Assembly: GCA_020431545.1 (NCBI GenBank)
Contig: JAGQIB010000352.1
Coordinates: forward strand, 1-8,281
DNA: 8,281 nt
Reading direction: 5' to 3'
Origin: Gemmatimonadota bacterium
GTDB taxonomy: Bacteria > ARS69
Shown here piece after piece: positions 1 to 5,750 of this stretch. The position numbers were made by a program, and so were the translations under genes. Each line of letters starts with the position of its first letter. Position 1 is the stretch's first letter. The notes beneath the pieces were generated by a model. That model saw only the letters and a program-made list of their open reading frames with translations, had not been told where the DNA came from and ran no database searches.

Positions 1-1603
1 TCTGAACCGTCCACCCGACGGGGGCCGAGAAGTCCTCGTAGAAGAAGGCGGGGTCGAGCTCGACGTCGAGCGTCCCGAGCACGCCGGTCGAAACCGTCAG
101 CGGCATTGCGGCCGGAACGTCGTATCCGTACCGGGCCACGGTGAGGCTGTAGGCGCCGGACGGAACGTCGGGGAACGAGTAGACGCCCGTCCCGTCCGTC
201 GTCGTCCACACCGGCGTGCCCGCCAGCGCGACCTCCACGTCGGCGAGCGGCAGATGGCTCACCGAGTCCGTGATGGTGCCCGACACGCCGCCGGACGGCA
301 GCTTCGTGAGCGTGATGTTCGTGGTGGTGGTTCCGCCCGCTCCGACCGACACATTCACGGTCTGCTCGACATGGCCGAAGGCCGACGCTCGAATCTGCGC
401 GGCTCCGGGGAAGGCGGAGAACTTGTAGCTCTCGGTCTCCTGCGTCACGCCGTAGCCGATCAGCTCGACCTCCGGAGCCCCGACGAACTGGCCCGCGCTC
501 GACGAAATCGTTCCGTCGAAGACCGCCGCATCGGGATCGTAGCGCAGCAGGAACAGTCCGTACTTGCCGTCGTTCGCGGCGATGACACCGCTGGGCAGGT
601 GCGGGTAGACACCCCAGTTCCCCGGCCCGACGCCACCGTCATTCGTGTCCGGGTACGTGTCCCAGTAGCCGAGCTCGTTCAGGTCGTTGTCGAGCACGCG
701 CGTGCCGCGCGCGTACCAGGACACATAGGTCTTGTCTCCCTGGACGTGCACGTTGTGCGGCGACGCCTGCGGGGCCGGGTTGTGCTCGGCCGCGGCGAAG
801 ATCGCGTTCGGGTTCGAGATGTCGAGCTTCTTGACCCTTCCGCCGGTCGTCTCCTCCGCGATCATCACGTACTGGCCGTCGCCCACCGGCCAGCTCGCAT
901 GAACCGATCCCGTCGGGTCGAGCCAGCCCGTGCCGAAGTTCGTGGGGTTCGTCGCGTCCGTATAGTCGATGATGCGGAAGCGCCCGGTGTTGATCAGGCA
1001 CACGTACATCTTGTCGTTCTCGACCGAGAGATCGTGGATGTACTGGTTGTCCCAGCGACCGATCTCGACCAGGTTCACCGGGTCGGTCGCATCCAGGATC
1101 TGAACGCCGCCGTTTGTCATCGTCGTGAAGCCGCCGATCACGAAGACGAGATGGCGATCCGGATCCCCGAACACGTTGTGGCAGCGATTCACCGTGGCCG
1201 TGTACGTGTTCACGAGCGTGGGGTCCGTGGGATCCGAGATGTCGATGATCTGGATTCCGCCGCCGCCTTCGGTTCCGACGTAGCAGTAGTCGCCGATCGT
1301 GAACATGTCACGCCAGACGCTGCCCGCTCCCGGAATGAACTTCACCTGCACCGGGTTCATGGGATCGTCGATGTCCCACCAGGCGGTGCCTGTCGTCGTG
1401 CCCTGGATCACGTACTCGTGGCCGTCGTTTCCGACGAAGCCCCAGACATCGTTGTAGCCCGTGTAGAGATCTCTCCGGGCGAGCAGGACCATGTTGTCGA
1501 AATCGAACACCTGGGCCGAGGCGGCACCGGGCGCGAGCAGGCTCGCGGCGAGGGCCACCCCGAAACAGAACGAACGGCTTCCCCGGGGGAAGTGACTCCG
1601 CAT
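1..1603 (-). CDS. Secreted choice-of-anchor B / LVIVD-repeat beta-propeller protein with carboxypeptidase-like domain (C-terminus cut by window edge)
   Basis: The frame opens at the ATG at 1603-1601 and is unbroken to the left edge, giving 534 residues with the stop outside the window. An AAAGGG about 6 nt upstream may be a weak ribosome binding site. Residues 1-30 form a Sec signal peptide: basic start, hydrophobic core, cleavage likely after ASA (30). Residues about 45-355 carry repeated LVIVD-type strands (WWDIDDPMNP at 75, IQIIDISDPTDP at 117, VQILDATDPVN at 167, FRIIDYTDATNP at 209, VKKLDISNPN at 257), the pattern of the choice-of-anchor B family, a presumed beta-propeller. Histidines recur near blade starts (H142, H190, H235, H283, H286, H335). 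Residues about 437-516 look like a carboxypeptidase regulatory-like (CarboxypepD_reg) beta-sandwich, preceded by a weaker similar module (about 365-434). FYEDFSAPVGWTV (521-533) looks like the start of another extracellular jelly-roll domain. The ligand and role are unknown; a surface or secreted location is inferred. Confidence 0.88.
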   Translation of the reverse strand, partial: MRSHFPRGSRSFCFGVALAASLLAPGAASAQVFDFDNMVLLARRDLYTGYNDVWGFVGNDGHEYVIQGTTTGTAWWDIDDPMNPVQVKFIPGAGSVWRDMFTIGDYCYVGTEGGGGIQIIDISDPTDPTLVNTYTATVNRCHNVFGDPDRHLVFVIGGFTTMTNGGVQILDATDPVNLVEIGRWDNQYIHDLSVENDKMYVCLINTGRFRIIDYTDATNPTNFGTGWLDPTGSVHASWPVGDGQYVMIAEETTGGRVKKLDISNPNAIFAAAEHNPAPQASPHNVHVQGDKTYVSWYARGTRVLDNDLNELGYWDTYPDTNDGGVGPGNWGVYPHLPSGVIAANDGKYGLFLLRYDPDAAVFDGTISSSAGQFVGAPEVELIGYGVTQETESYKFSAFPGAAQIRASAFGHVEQTVNVSVGAGGTTTTNITLTKLPSGGVSGTITDSVSHLPLADVEVALAGTPVWTTTDGTGVYSFPDVPSGAYSLTVARYGYDVPAAMPLTVSTGVLGTLDVELDPAFFYEDFSAPVGWTVQ

Positions 1604-1714
1604 CACACACCCTTTCGTGTCGGCGACGATGTTTTCTTGCGATAGGAACCGGGTGACCCGCCGGGGCTGCAGGGGGCCGCAAAACCCCCCGCCGGTACAG
1701 GCCAGGAACCCATG

Positions 1715-1720
1715 ATTCTA
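1715..1720 (-). promoter_or_regulatory. Possible -10 box (TAGAAT) for the LVIVD-repeat gene
   Basis: Read on the minus strand, TAGAAT differs from TATAAT at one position. It is the most AT-rich promoter-like spot upstream of the ATG at 1603 and would give a leader of roughly 105 nt. No convincing TTGACA-like -35 lies 16-18 nt further upstream, so this is only a candidate. Confidence 0.22.
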
Positions 1721-1730
1721 GCAGAACCGC

Positions 1731-1781
1731 CGCCCCGAGGGGCGACCGGCCGGGTTGATCGGAGCGGCCGGATCCGGCCGC
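1731..1781 (-). terminator. Tandem GC-rich hairpins after the GlmU-like gene, possible terminator without a U-tract
   Basis: Two hairpins follow the stop of the minus-strand gene ending at 1813. Positions 1764-1781 are a perfect 18-base palindrome, a 7-bp GCGGCCG stem around GATC. Positions 1731-1744 read CGCCCC-GA-GGGGCG, a 5-6 bp stem. A short CCGGCCGG palindrome lies between them (1746-1753). Neither stem is followed by a T-run on the minus strand, so they do not fit a classical intrinsic terminator. Their position after the last gene of a probable operon, and just before the next gene's likely promoter, makes a transcript-end role plausible. Confidence 0.35.
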
Positions 1782-1812
1782 GGGGAGTTCGAGCGCCCGG
1801 GGAGGAAGAGGA

Positions 1813-3135
1813 TCAGATCTCGGTGGGGATGATCCCGAGCTGACGGTGGCGCTCGGCCGCCGTCTCCTCGTGAATCGCGGCGAACAGGCGACGTTGGCGC
1901 TCGGTGAACTCGATCTCCCGGCGCGAGGTCACGATGGCCGCGACTCGCGTCGCCTTGTCGAGGCGGTACTCCGCCCAGCTCCCCGGTCCGCCCCAGCTGA
2001 ATCCGGGGACCGCTCGCGGCGGAACGCCGGAGCCGAACACGTTGCAGGAGACTCCGAGCACCGTTCCGGTGTTCAGTCGCGTGTGGATCGCGGTCTTCGT
2101 GTGATCGCCGATCAGGCTCCCGACCGACCTCCGCTTCGTGTCCACGGTCTCGCCGGCGAGCACGAGCTTCACGTTTCCGTAGTCGTTCCGGAGGTCGCTC
2201 GTGTCCGTCGCTGCGCCGAGATTCACCCATTCGCCCACGTAGGAGTTGCCGAGAAATCCGTCGTGCTGCTTGTTCGAGTAGCCAAGCACGATCGACGTGT
2301 GAACCTCGCCGCCCACGCGGGTCACGGGGCCGAGACTGACGCCCGAATCCAGCCGACTGAGCGGCTTCACGACGCAGTCGCGGGCCATCACCACGGGGCC
2401 GGTGATCACGGAGTTCGCACGGATCTCGGTGCCGGCTCCGAGCAGGATCGATCCGGCGCGGGCGTCCAGCACGACACCGGGGTCCAGGCGCACGCCGTCG
2501 GCGAGGCGGATGCGCGACGGTTCGAGCAGGTGGACTCCGGAATGATCGGCGGAAGACGGCTCGGGGAGCATCGGCGCATAGAAGTCGAAATCGGCATCGA
2601 TCGCGTCGCCGTTCGCGGCGACGAAGTCGGCGGCGGTGAGGGACCACTCCAGCGAAACGTCATGCGCGGAGACGCCGACCTCCTCGAGAATCCGCTCGTC
2701 CGTATCCGCGCCGGACGCCTTCGGCAGCAACGAGTCGCCCAGCCGCTCCGACAACACGGACGCGAGGCGAGAAACCCGTGGCCCGCTCACCCGGGCGGCA
2801 ACGAGTCGACCGTCCGCCAGCAGCGCTCGGCCGTCCTCCAGCGACCGCAGACGCTCGATCGTCTCCGGGTCCGGGCGACCGAGCGCGGCCGCGACGAACA
2901 ACGTATCGTGTTCCCCGGGATCCTCCGGCGACACGACATCCACACCGCTTTCGCGCTCCACGTCCGCCAGCGCGGAACGGACGAGAAGGCGGGTCCGTCG
3001 CTCCGGGAACAGGTGCCCGAAGCGTTGATCCTGGGTCCACGCGCCGAGTCTCAGGCGGCCGACCGATCGGGTCCAGATCAGTGGATCGAAGCGCGCCGCG
3101 TGCTCGTCCTCGAACAGGATCAACGTCGCGCTCAT
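1813..3135 (-). CDS. GlmU-like putative sugar nucleotidyltransferase with left-handed beta-helix (alternative GlmU family)
   Basis: The 440-aa product matches in layout and motifs the 'alternative bacterial GlmU' family: an N-terminal nucleotidyltransferase-like domain (about 1-200) followed by a hexapeptide-repeat left-handed beta-helix (about 205-375). Visible landmarks are the N-terminal ILFEDEHAARFDPLIWTRSVGRLRLG (6-31), where this family replaces the usual G-G-G-T-R loop; the hexapeptide-like strands IRLADGVRLDPGVVLDARAG; and the family signature from GYSNKQHDGF (285-294) through YVGEWVNLGAATDTSDLRNDY to about 319. The C-terminal helix (about 405-435) is charged. The expected role is cytoplasmic synthesis of a nucleotide-activated amino sugar such as UDP-GlcNAc, but substrate and both activities are inferred from the family. 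The start ATG (3135-3133) overlaps the preceding stop in ATGA, and GGAG lies about 6 nt upstream, so translational coupling with the amidase-like lipoprotein is likely. Confidence 0.88.
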   Translation of the reverse strand: MSATLILFEDEHAARFDPLIWTRSVGRLRLGAWTQDQRFGHLFPERRTRLLVRSALADVERESGVDVVSPEDPGEHDTLFVAAALGRPDPETIERLRSLEDGRALLADGRLVAARVSGPRVSRLASVLSERLGDSLLPKASGADTDERILEEVGVSAHDVSLEWSLTAADFVAANGDAIDADFDFYAPMLPEPSSADHSGVHLLEPSRIRLADGVRLDPGVVLDARAGSILLGAGTEIRANSVITGPVVMARDCVVKPLSRLDSGVSLGPVTRVGGEVHTSIVLGYSNKQHDGFLGNSYVGEWVNLGAATDTSDLRNDYGNVKLVLAGETVDTKRRSVGSLIGDHTKTAIHTRLNTGTVLGVSCNVFGSGVPPRAVPGFSWGGPGSWAEYRLDKATRVAAIVTSRREIEFTERQRRLFAAIHEETAAERHRQLGIIPTEI

Positions 3136-4004
3136 TCGGGGCTCCGCGCCGGAATCACGGGCGACTCCAGCATCCGCAGCACGACCACGCCGAGGAACTT
3201 CGTCCCGGCGGCGTACTCCATCAGCGGCTGCTCCACCGCCTCGCCGGCCCGAGACGACGCGTGGCGGAACCGCAATGTCCCGTCGGCCGTGCGGACGGCG
3301 AGACCGGTGTGGAGCACGAAGATGCCCGGGGTGGAGCCGACCCAGAAGACCAGATCGCCACTTTCGATCCGGGGAGCGACTTCCGGGAGTGCCGCCACCG
3401 GGACGTACCCGATCGTCGGCGAGAGGGGAGCATCGATCGCTCCCCGCGGCTCGACGCCCTGGTCCCGGAGAAACTTCGTCCGATCGATGGTTCGAGTCGC
3501 CTCCTCCACGGAGGATCCTCCGATCTCGCGCGTGACGTCACGAACGAGCCAGCGATTCGCGTCCATCCAGTCCGTCACGGTGTAGTGATTGCGCGACGCG
3601 AAGCTCACCATCCCATCGCGGTAGCGGATCGCATCGAGGATCGCGAGGAACGTCGAGTCGGTGGCGGGCGCGCCGGGCGGAAGGAGGGCGAGCGCGAGCG
3701 ACTCCTCGAGGTACGTCACACAGTCCACGCCGGTGAAGTCGACGCGGGGGTCCGGATCGGGGCCACCGGCGTCGCCCTCCCCCAGCGGCCCGCCGCGGTA
3801 GGGCGTGCCGAGAAGAATCTCCGTCGCCTCCAGAAACCGATCCCGGACGGTCGCGCCGTGCAGGACTTCCGCACGATCGCTCCATCCGAGCGGATCCGCC
3901 GAGGGCGCGCCGGACGTCTCGGGCGGTGCACAAGACGCGACGGCCGGCAAAGCCGTTGCCAGCAGCGCCGCGCGCACGGAGAAGGCGGGTCGGTCGATTT
4001 TCAT
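3132..4004 (-). CDS. DUF1460 family lipoprotein, N-acetylmuramoyl-L-alanine amidase-like (NlpC/P60 fold)
   Basis: The 290-aa product starts at the ATG at 4004-4002. An in-frame extension to 4178 exists, but it would overlap the upstream gene and bury the signal peptide. Residues 1-24 form a lipoprotein signal ending in the lipobox VASC, so Cys25 should be lipidated and the protein membrane-anchored outside the cytoplasm. Family landmarks of DUF1460 (PF07313) follow in order: LGTPYRGG (65-72), DCVTYLEE with probable nucleophile Cys95 (94-101), RNHYTVTDWM (138-147), TRTIDRTKFL (170-179), YVPVAAL (200-206), SGDLVFWVGSTPGIFVLHTG with probable catalytic His232, and FRHASSRAG (246-254). Members are predicted cysteine peptidases/amidases acting on peptidoglycan-type amide bonds; the exact substrate is inferred. 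No clear Shine-Dalgarno is seen; the gene starts 43 nt after the upstream stop and overlaps the GlmU-like gene by 4 nt, so it is probably mid-operon. Confidence 0.88.
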   Translation of the reverse strand: MKIDRPAFSVRAALLATALPAVASCAPPETSGAPSADPLGWSDRAEVLHGATVRDRFLEATEILLGTPYRGGPLGEGDAGGPDPDPRVDFTGVDCVTYLEESLALALLPPGAPATDSTFLAILDAIRYRDGMVSFASRNHYTVTDWMDANRWLVRDVTREIGGSSVEEATRTIDRTKFLRDQGVEPRGAIDAPLSPTIGYVPVAALPEVAPRIESGDLVFWVGSTPGIFVLHTGLAVRTADGTLRFRHASSRAGEAVEQPLMEYAAGTKFLGVVVLRMLESPVIPARSPE

Positions 4005-4047
4005 GCCGCGAGGATAGGTCCGCGCCGCGCCGTCCGCAAGCGGGAGG

Positions 4048-4683
4048 CTAGCGCGCCGATTCCTGTCGCTCGGCCGCGAGAGGACGGTACTGACGACTCG
4101 CGCGTACGCGATAGAGCACGTCGGTGAGTCCCCATTTGCCGAGATCGTCGCACTTCCAGAGAACCTCGAACAGGACAAGGAACGCCGAGACGTGCTCGCC
4201 CTTCGCGAACACGCGGAGGAACTCCTCCCAGTGCGCGGTCTTGGACGCGCACGGAGCGTTCATCCGGTCGAGGCGCCCGGCGACGTGGACGTTCCAGACA
4301 CAGAGGAACTCGTCATCCTGGCTCTCGGGGATGCCCCACTCCTGGACGTCGCGCCACTGGAGAAGCAGTCGGTAGAGGACTTCCTGGGTCGCGACGGAGT
4401 CGAACGCGCGCGCCGGCAGCGAGGAGACGTCGTGTCGGCGCGGATCGTCACGGTACTTCCGCTTCAGGAAGTGATCGTAGCGGAGATGAAGGCGAACACC
4501 ACCGTTCGAGTAGATCTCGATCGAATCCGAAGGATTCCTCGCGGCCGGGCTCCCGTAGTCGATCACGTCGATCATCACGCTCGAGAGCATCTTCGTCATC
4601 TCGAGCCGCGTGGCCACCCGCTTCACGAGCGGCACGGTCCGCTCCGCGAAGACGAAATCCGCCTGAGAGAACTGGACCTTCAT
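4048..4683 (-). CDS. Hypothetical protein, 211 aa, family not recognised
   Basis: I do not recognise this family. The start is the ATG at 4683-4681, chosen because it has the strongest ribosome binding site among the minus-strand genes; an upstream in-frame ATG at 4746 gives an arginine- and proline-rich extension without support. The protein opens MKVQFSQADFVFAERTVPLV, has no signal peptide or membrane segment, and looks like a soluble cytoplasmic alpha/beta protein. It is rich in tryptophan (W110, W116, W130, W152, W176, W184) and aromatic/acidic patches, with a predicted helical segment from about 96 to 118 and another near 164-178. The tail (about 195-211) is charged and probably disordered. 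Codon use resembles its neighbours, which argues for a real gene. It is the first gene of a likely three-gene operon with the DUF1460 lipoprotein and the GlmU-like protein, so an envelope-linked role is possible but unproven. Confidence 0.8.
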   Translation of the reverse strand: MKVQFSQADFVFAERTVPLVKRVATRLEMTKMLSSVMIDVIDYGSPAARNPSDSIEIYSNGGVRLHLRYDHFLKRKYRDDPRRHDVSSLPARAFDSVATQEVLYRLLLQWRDVQEWGIPESQDDEFLCVWNVHVAGRLDRMNAPCASKTAHWEEFLRVFAKGEHVSAFLVLFEVLWKCDDLGKWGLTDVLYRVRASRQYRPLAAERQESAR

Positions 4684-4686
4684 CGT

Positions 4687-4693
4687 CTCCTCC
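4687..4693 (-). promoter_or_regulatory. Strong ribosome binding site of the 211-aa hypothetical gene
   Basis: On the minus strand the bases read GGAGGAG, a near-perfect Shine-Dalgarno, ending 3 nt before the ATG at 4683; its GGAGG core has 5-nt spacing. It decides this start over the in-frame ATG at 4746. Confidence 0.8.
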
Positions 4694-4753
4694 CCGGCCC
4701 CGCGAGGGGCGCATTCCCTGGCCCTTGCTATCGGCGGGGGTCGCACAGGGCTG

Positions 4754-4774
4754 AACGGATTCTTGCGATCCGTT
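4754..4774. repeat. Perfect inverted repeat AACGGAT-N7-ATCCGTT
   Basis: Two perfect 7-nt arms are separated by TCTTGCG. It sits about 70 nt upstream of the ATG at 4683, where either an operator for a dimeric repressor or an RNA stem-loop in the leader would be expected. The arms are less GC-rich than the surrounding spacer, which makes pure compositional chance less likely, though one such repeat is not strong evidence alone. Confidence 0.45.
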
Positions 4775-4879
4775 GCATCCTGTCCGGGGCAGGCGCGGAT
4801 GGAGACGAACTCAAATGGTTCCGTGACAAGGGGTTGCAGATGCTGACCCGAGCGCGGCAGCGGGCAGCGAGCGGCCCGA

Positions 4880-4913
4880 GGGGCGGCCCGGGCGAGGGGG
4901 GCGGCGGGCCGGG
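4880..4913 (+). other. Potential G-quadruplex motif
   Basis: The plus strand has five runs of three or more G (4880-4883, 4890-4892, 4896-4901, 4906-4908, 4911-4913) with loops of 6, 3, 4 and 2 nt, which satisfies the usual G3+N1-7 pattern. The plus strand is the template for the minus-strand genes, so a quadruplex here could impede polymerase after the nif3-like gene. Confidence 0.45.
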
Positions 4914-4936
4914 CGACGTGTTGGTGGCGTCGGCGA

Positions 4937-4952
4937 GGGCGCGGCGGCGCCC
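4937..4952 (-). terminator. GC hairpin just after the nif3-like stop, weak terminator candidate
   Basis: GGGCGC and GCGCCC form a 6-bp stem with a 4-nt loop beginning 4 nt after the TGA at 4959-4957. No T-run follows on the minus strand, so intrinsic termination is doubtful. With the C-rich RNA and the template-strand G-runs beyond it, it may mark the end of the pap-nif3 transcript. Confidence 0.3.
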
Positions 4953-4956
4953 CCGA

Positions 4957-5745
4957 TCAGACCGGGTTCGGCACGTCCACGAAGACCCACGGGAGTCCGA
5001 ACTCCCGCTCGAGCCGCTCACCGAGCGAGCGGACGCCGAAGGTCTCGGTGCGGTAGTGGCCCGCGGCCACGTAGGTCACGCCGGCCTCCCGCGCCATCTC
5101 CTGGACGTGTTCCTTCACCTCGCCGGTGAGATAGGCATCCAGTCCTTCGTCGATCGCCTGCTGGAAATCCGAGACCGCCCCGCCCGAGATCACACCGATC
5201 GAACGGACCGGATCCGGGCCGAACCCGAACACGAGTGGATCTCCGCCGAACGTCTCGCGCAGGCGTCGCCCGAGTTCGTCGTGCGAGAGCGGCGGATCGA
5301 GTCGACCCTTCCGGCCGATCCTCGTGCCCCGGTATTCCCCGAACGGCTCGACGTCTCTCAGCGCGAGCTCCCGCGCGATCAGCGCGTTGTTGCCGTGCTC
5401 CTCGTGTGCGTCCAGCACGAGGTGGTAGGAAAGGAGCGTGATGCCGTGGTCGAACAGCAGCTCCAGACGCCGCTTCAGCGGCCCGCGGATCACACGTGAT
5501 TCCCAGTCCAGGAACATCCCGTGGTGGCAGATCACGAGATCGGATCGCTCCTCGATCGCCTTCTCGAAGAGTGCGATCGACGGGGTCACTCCGACCGCGA
5601 CCTTCGTGACTTCCGACTTGCCTTCCACCAGCAGACCCTGCGGTCCGAAATCCGGGATCGATCCCACCGCAAGCAGTTCGTCCAGAAACCGCACGACTCG
5701 ATCTCGCTGCACGTTCGCCTCATTCCTTTCCGGGAGACGGGACAT
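4957..5745 (-). CDS. Nif3-like dinuclear metal center protein (NIF3/YbgI family)
   Basis: This 262-aa protein is a short-form NIF3 family member without the extra central domain of the ~370-aa forms. The family binds a two-metal centre and forms a toroidal hexamer; its cellular reaction is not settled, despite the label 'GTP cyclohydrolase I type 2'. Likely metal ligands are visible: His74-His75 in VICHHGMF, His108 and Asp112 in SYHLVLDAH, and His230 with Glu234 in AAGHYRTETFG. IPDFGPQGLLVEG (30-42) is the family's N-terminal substrate-loop motif, and SGGAVSDFQQAIDEGLDAYLTGE (188-209) is the typical C-terminal half. The ATG at 5745 follows the pap stop by 5 nt but has no Shine-Dalgarno. An in-frame GTG at 5712-5710 has GAGG with 5-nt spacing and gives MQRDRVVRFLDELL, nearer the usual family start, so the protein may be 251 aa. 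It is probably cotranscribed with pap. Confidence 0.92.
   Translation of the reverse strand: MSRLPERNEANVQRDRVVRFLDELLAVGSIPDFGPQGLLVEGKSEVTKVAVGVTPSIALFEKAIEERSDLVICHHGMFLDWESRVIRGPLKRRLELLFDHGITLLSYHLVLDAHEEHGNNALIARELALRDVEPFGEYRGTRIGRKGRLDPPLSHDELGRRLRETFGGDPLVFGFGPDPVRSIGVISGGAVSDFQQAIDEGLDAYLTGEVKEHVQEMAREAGVTYVAAGHYRTETFGVRSLGERLEREFGLPWVFVDVPNPV
5718..5721 (-). promoter_or_regulatory. Ribosome binding site supporting an alternative GTG start of the nif3-like gene
   Basis: On the minus strand GAGG lies 5 nt upstream of the in-frame GTG at 5712-5710, whereas the ATG at 5745 has no such motif. This makes the shorter form a serious alternative. Confidence 0.4.
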
Positions 5746-5750
5746 CGCAC

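Larger units (their letters stand above)
1604..1812. other. Intergenic spacer, 209 nt
   Basis: This spacer lies between the GlmU-like gene and the LVIVD-repeat gene, both on the minus strand. It contains the tandem hairpins at 1731-1781, the TAGAAT candidate at 1715-1720, and a GGGGG/CCCCC inverted repeat at 1672-1676 and 1685-1689 with an 8-nt loop. I see no coding frame with a plausible start and protein-like composition. Confidence 0.6.
4684..4956. other. Structured intergenic spacer, 273 nt
   Basis: This spacer lies between the nif3-like stop and the start of the 211-aa hypothetical gene. From the nif3 end it holds a GC hairpin (4937-4952), a G-run-rich tract on the plus strand (4880-4913), an inverted repeat (4754-4774) and the ribosome binding site at 4687-4693. 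On the minus strand the first 120 nt are C-rich, as expected for a Rho-type exit. The hypothetical gene's promoter is presumably here, but I find no convincing -35/-10 pair. I see no credible small ORF or tRNA. Confidence 0.6.

Noticed and set aside
254..1645. 463-codon open frame on the plus strand
   Set aside because: It is antisense to the LVIVD-repeat gene, whose product has a clear signal peptide and repeats. The plus-strand translation is arginine/valine/histidine-rich without domains, as expected from high-GC antisense frames.
1672..1690. GGGGG/CCCCC inverted repeat as an intrinsic terminator
   Set aside because: The stem is only 5-6 bp with an 8-nt loop, and no T-run follows on the minus strand. 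Its position inside the probable leader of the LVIVD-repeat gene does not suit a terminator.
1718..2647. 309-codon minus-strand frame overlapping the GlmU-like gene
   Set aside because: This is an out-of-frame shadow of the GlmU-like coding sequence with an arginine/proline-rich product and no motifs.
1846..3585. 579-codon open frame on the plus strand, longer than any complete real gene here
   Set aside because: It lies antisense across the GlmU-like and DUF1460 genes, both with strong family motifs. Its product is low-complexity and rich in R, H and A.
2778..4127. 449-codon plus-strand frame
   Set aside because: It is an antisense shadow over three minus-strand genes with biased composition and no recognisable domain.
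4005..4178. 58-residue N-terminal extension of the DUF1460 protein
   Set aside because: It overlaps the upstream gene's coding sequence and would place the lipoprotein signal peptide inside the chain. The ATG at 4004 gives a standard signal with lipobox.
4724..4758. TTCAGC-17-GATAGC as a promoter for the hypothetical gene
   Set aside because: Each box matches the sigma-70 consensus at only three of six positions, which is expected by chance in this spacer.
4192..5499. 435-codon plus-strand frame crossing the 273-nt spacer
   Set aside because: It is antisense to the hypothetical and nif3-like genes. Openness through the spacer is a consequence of high GC, and its product has no domain-like pattern.
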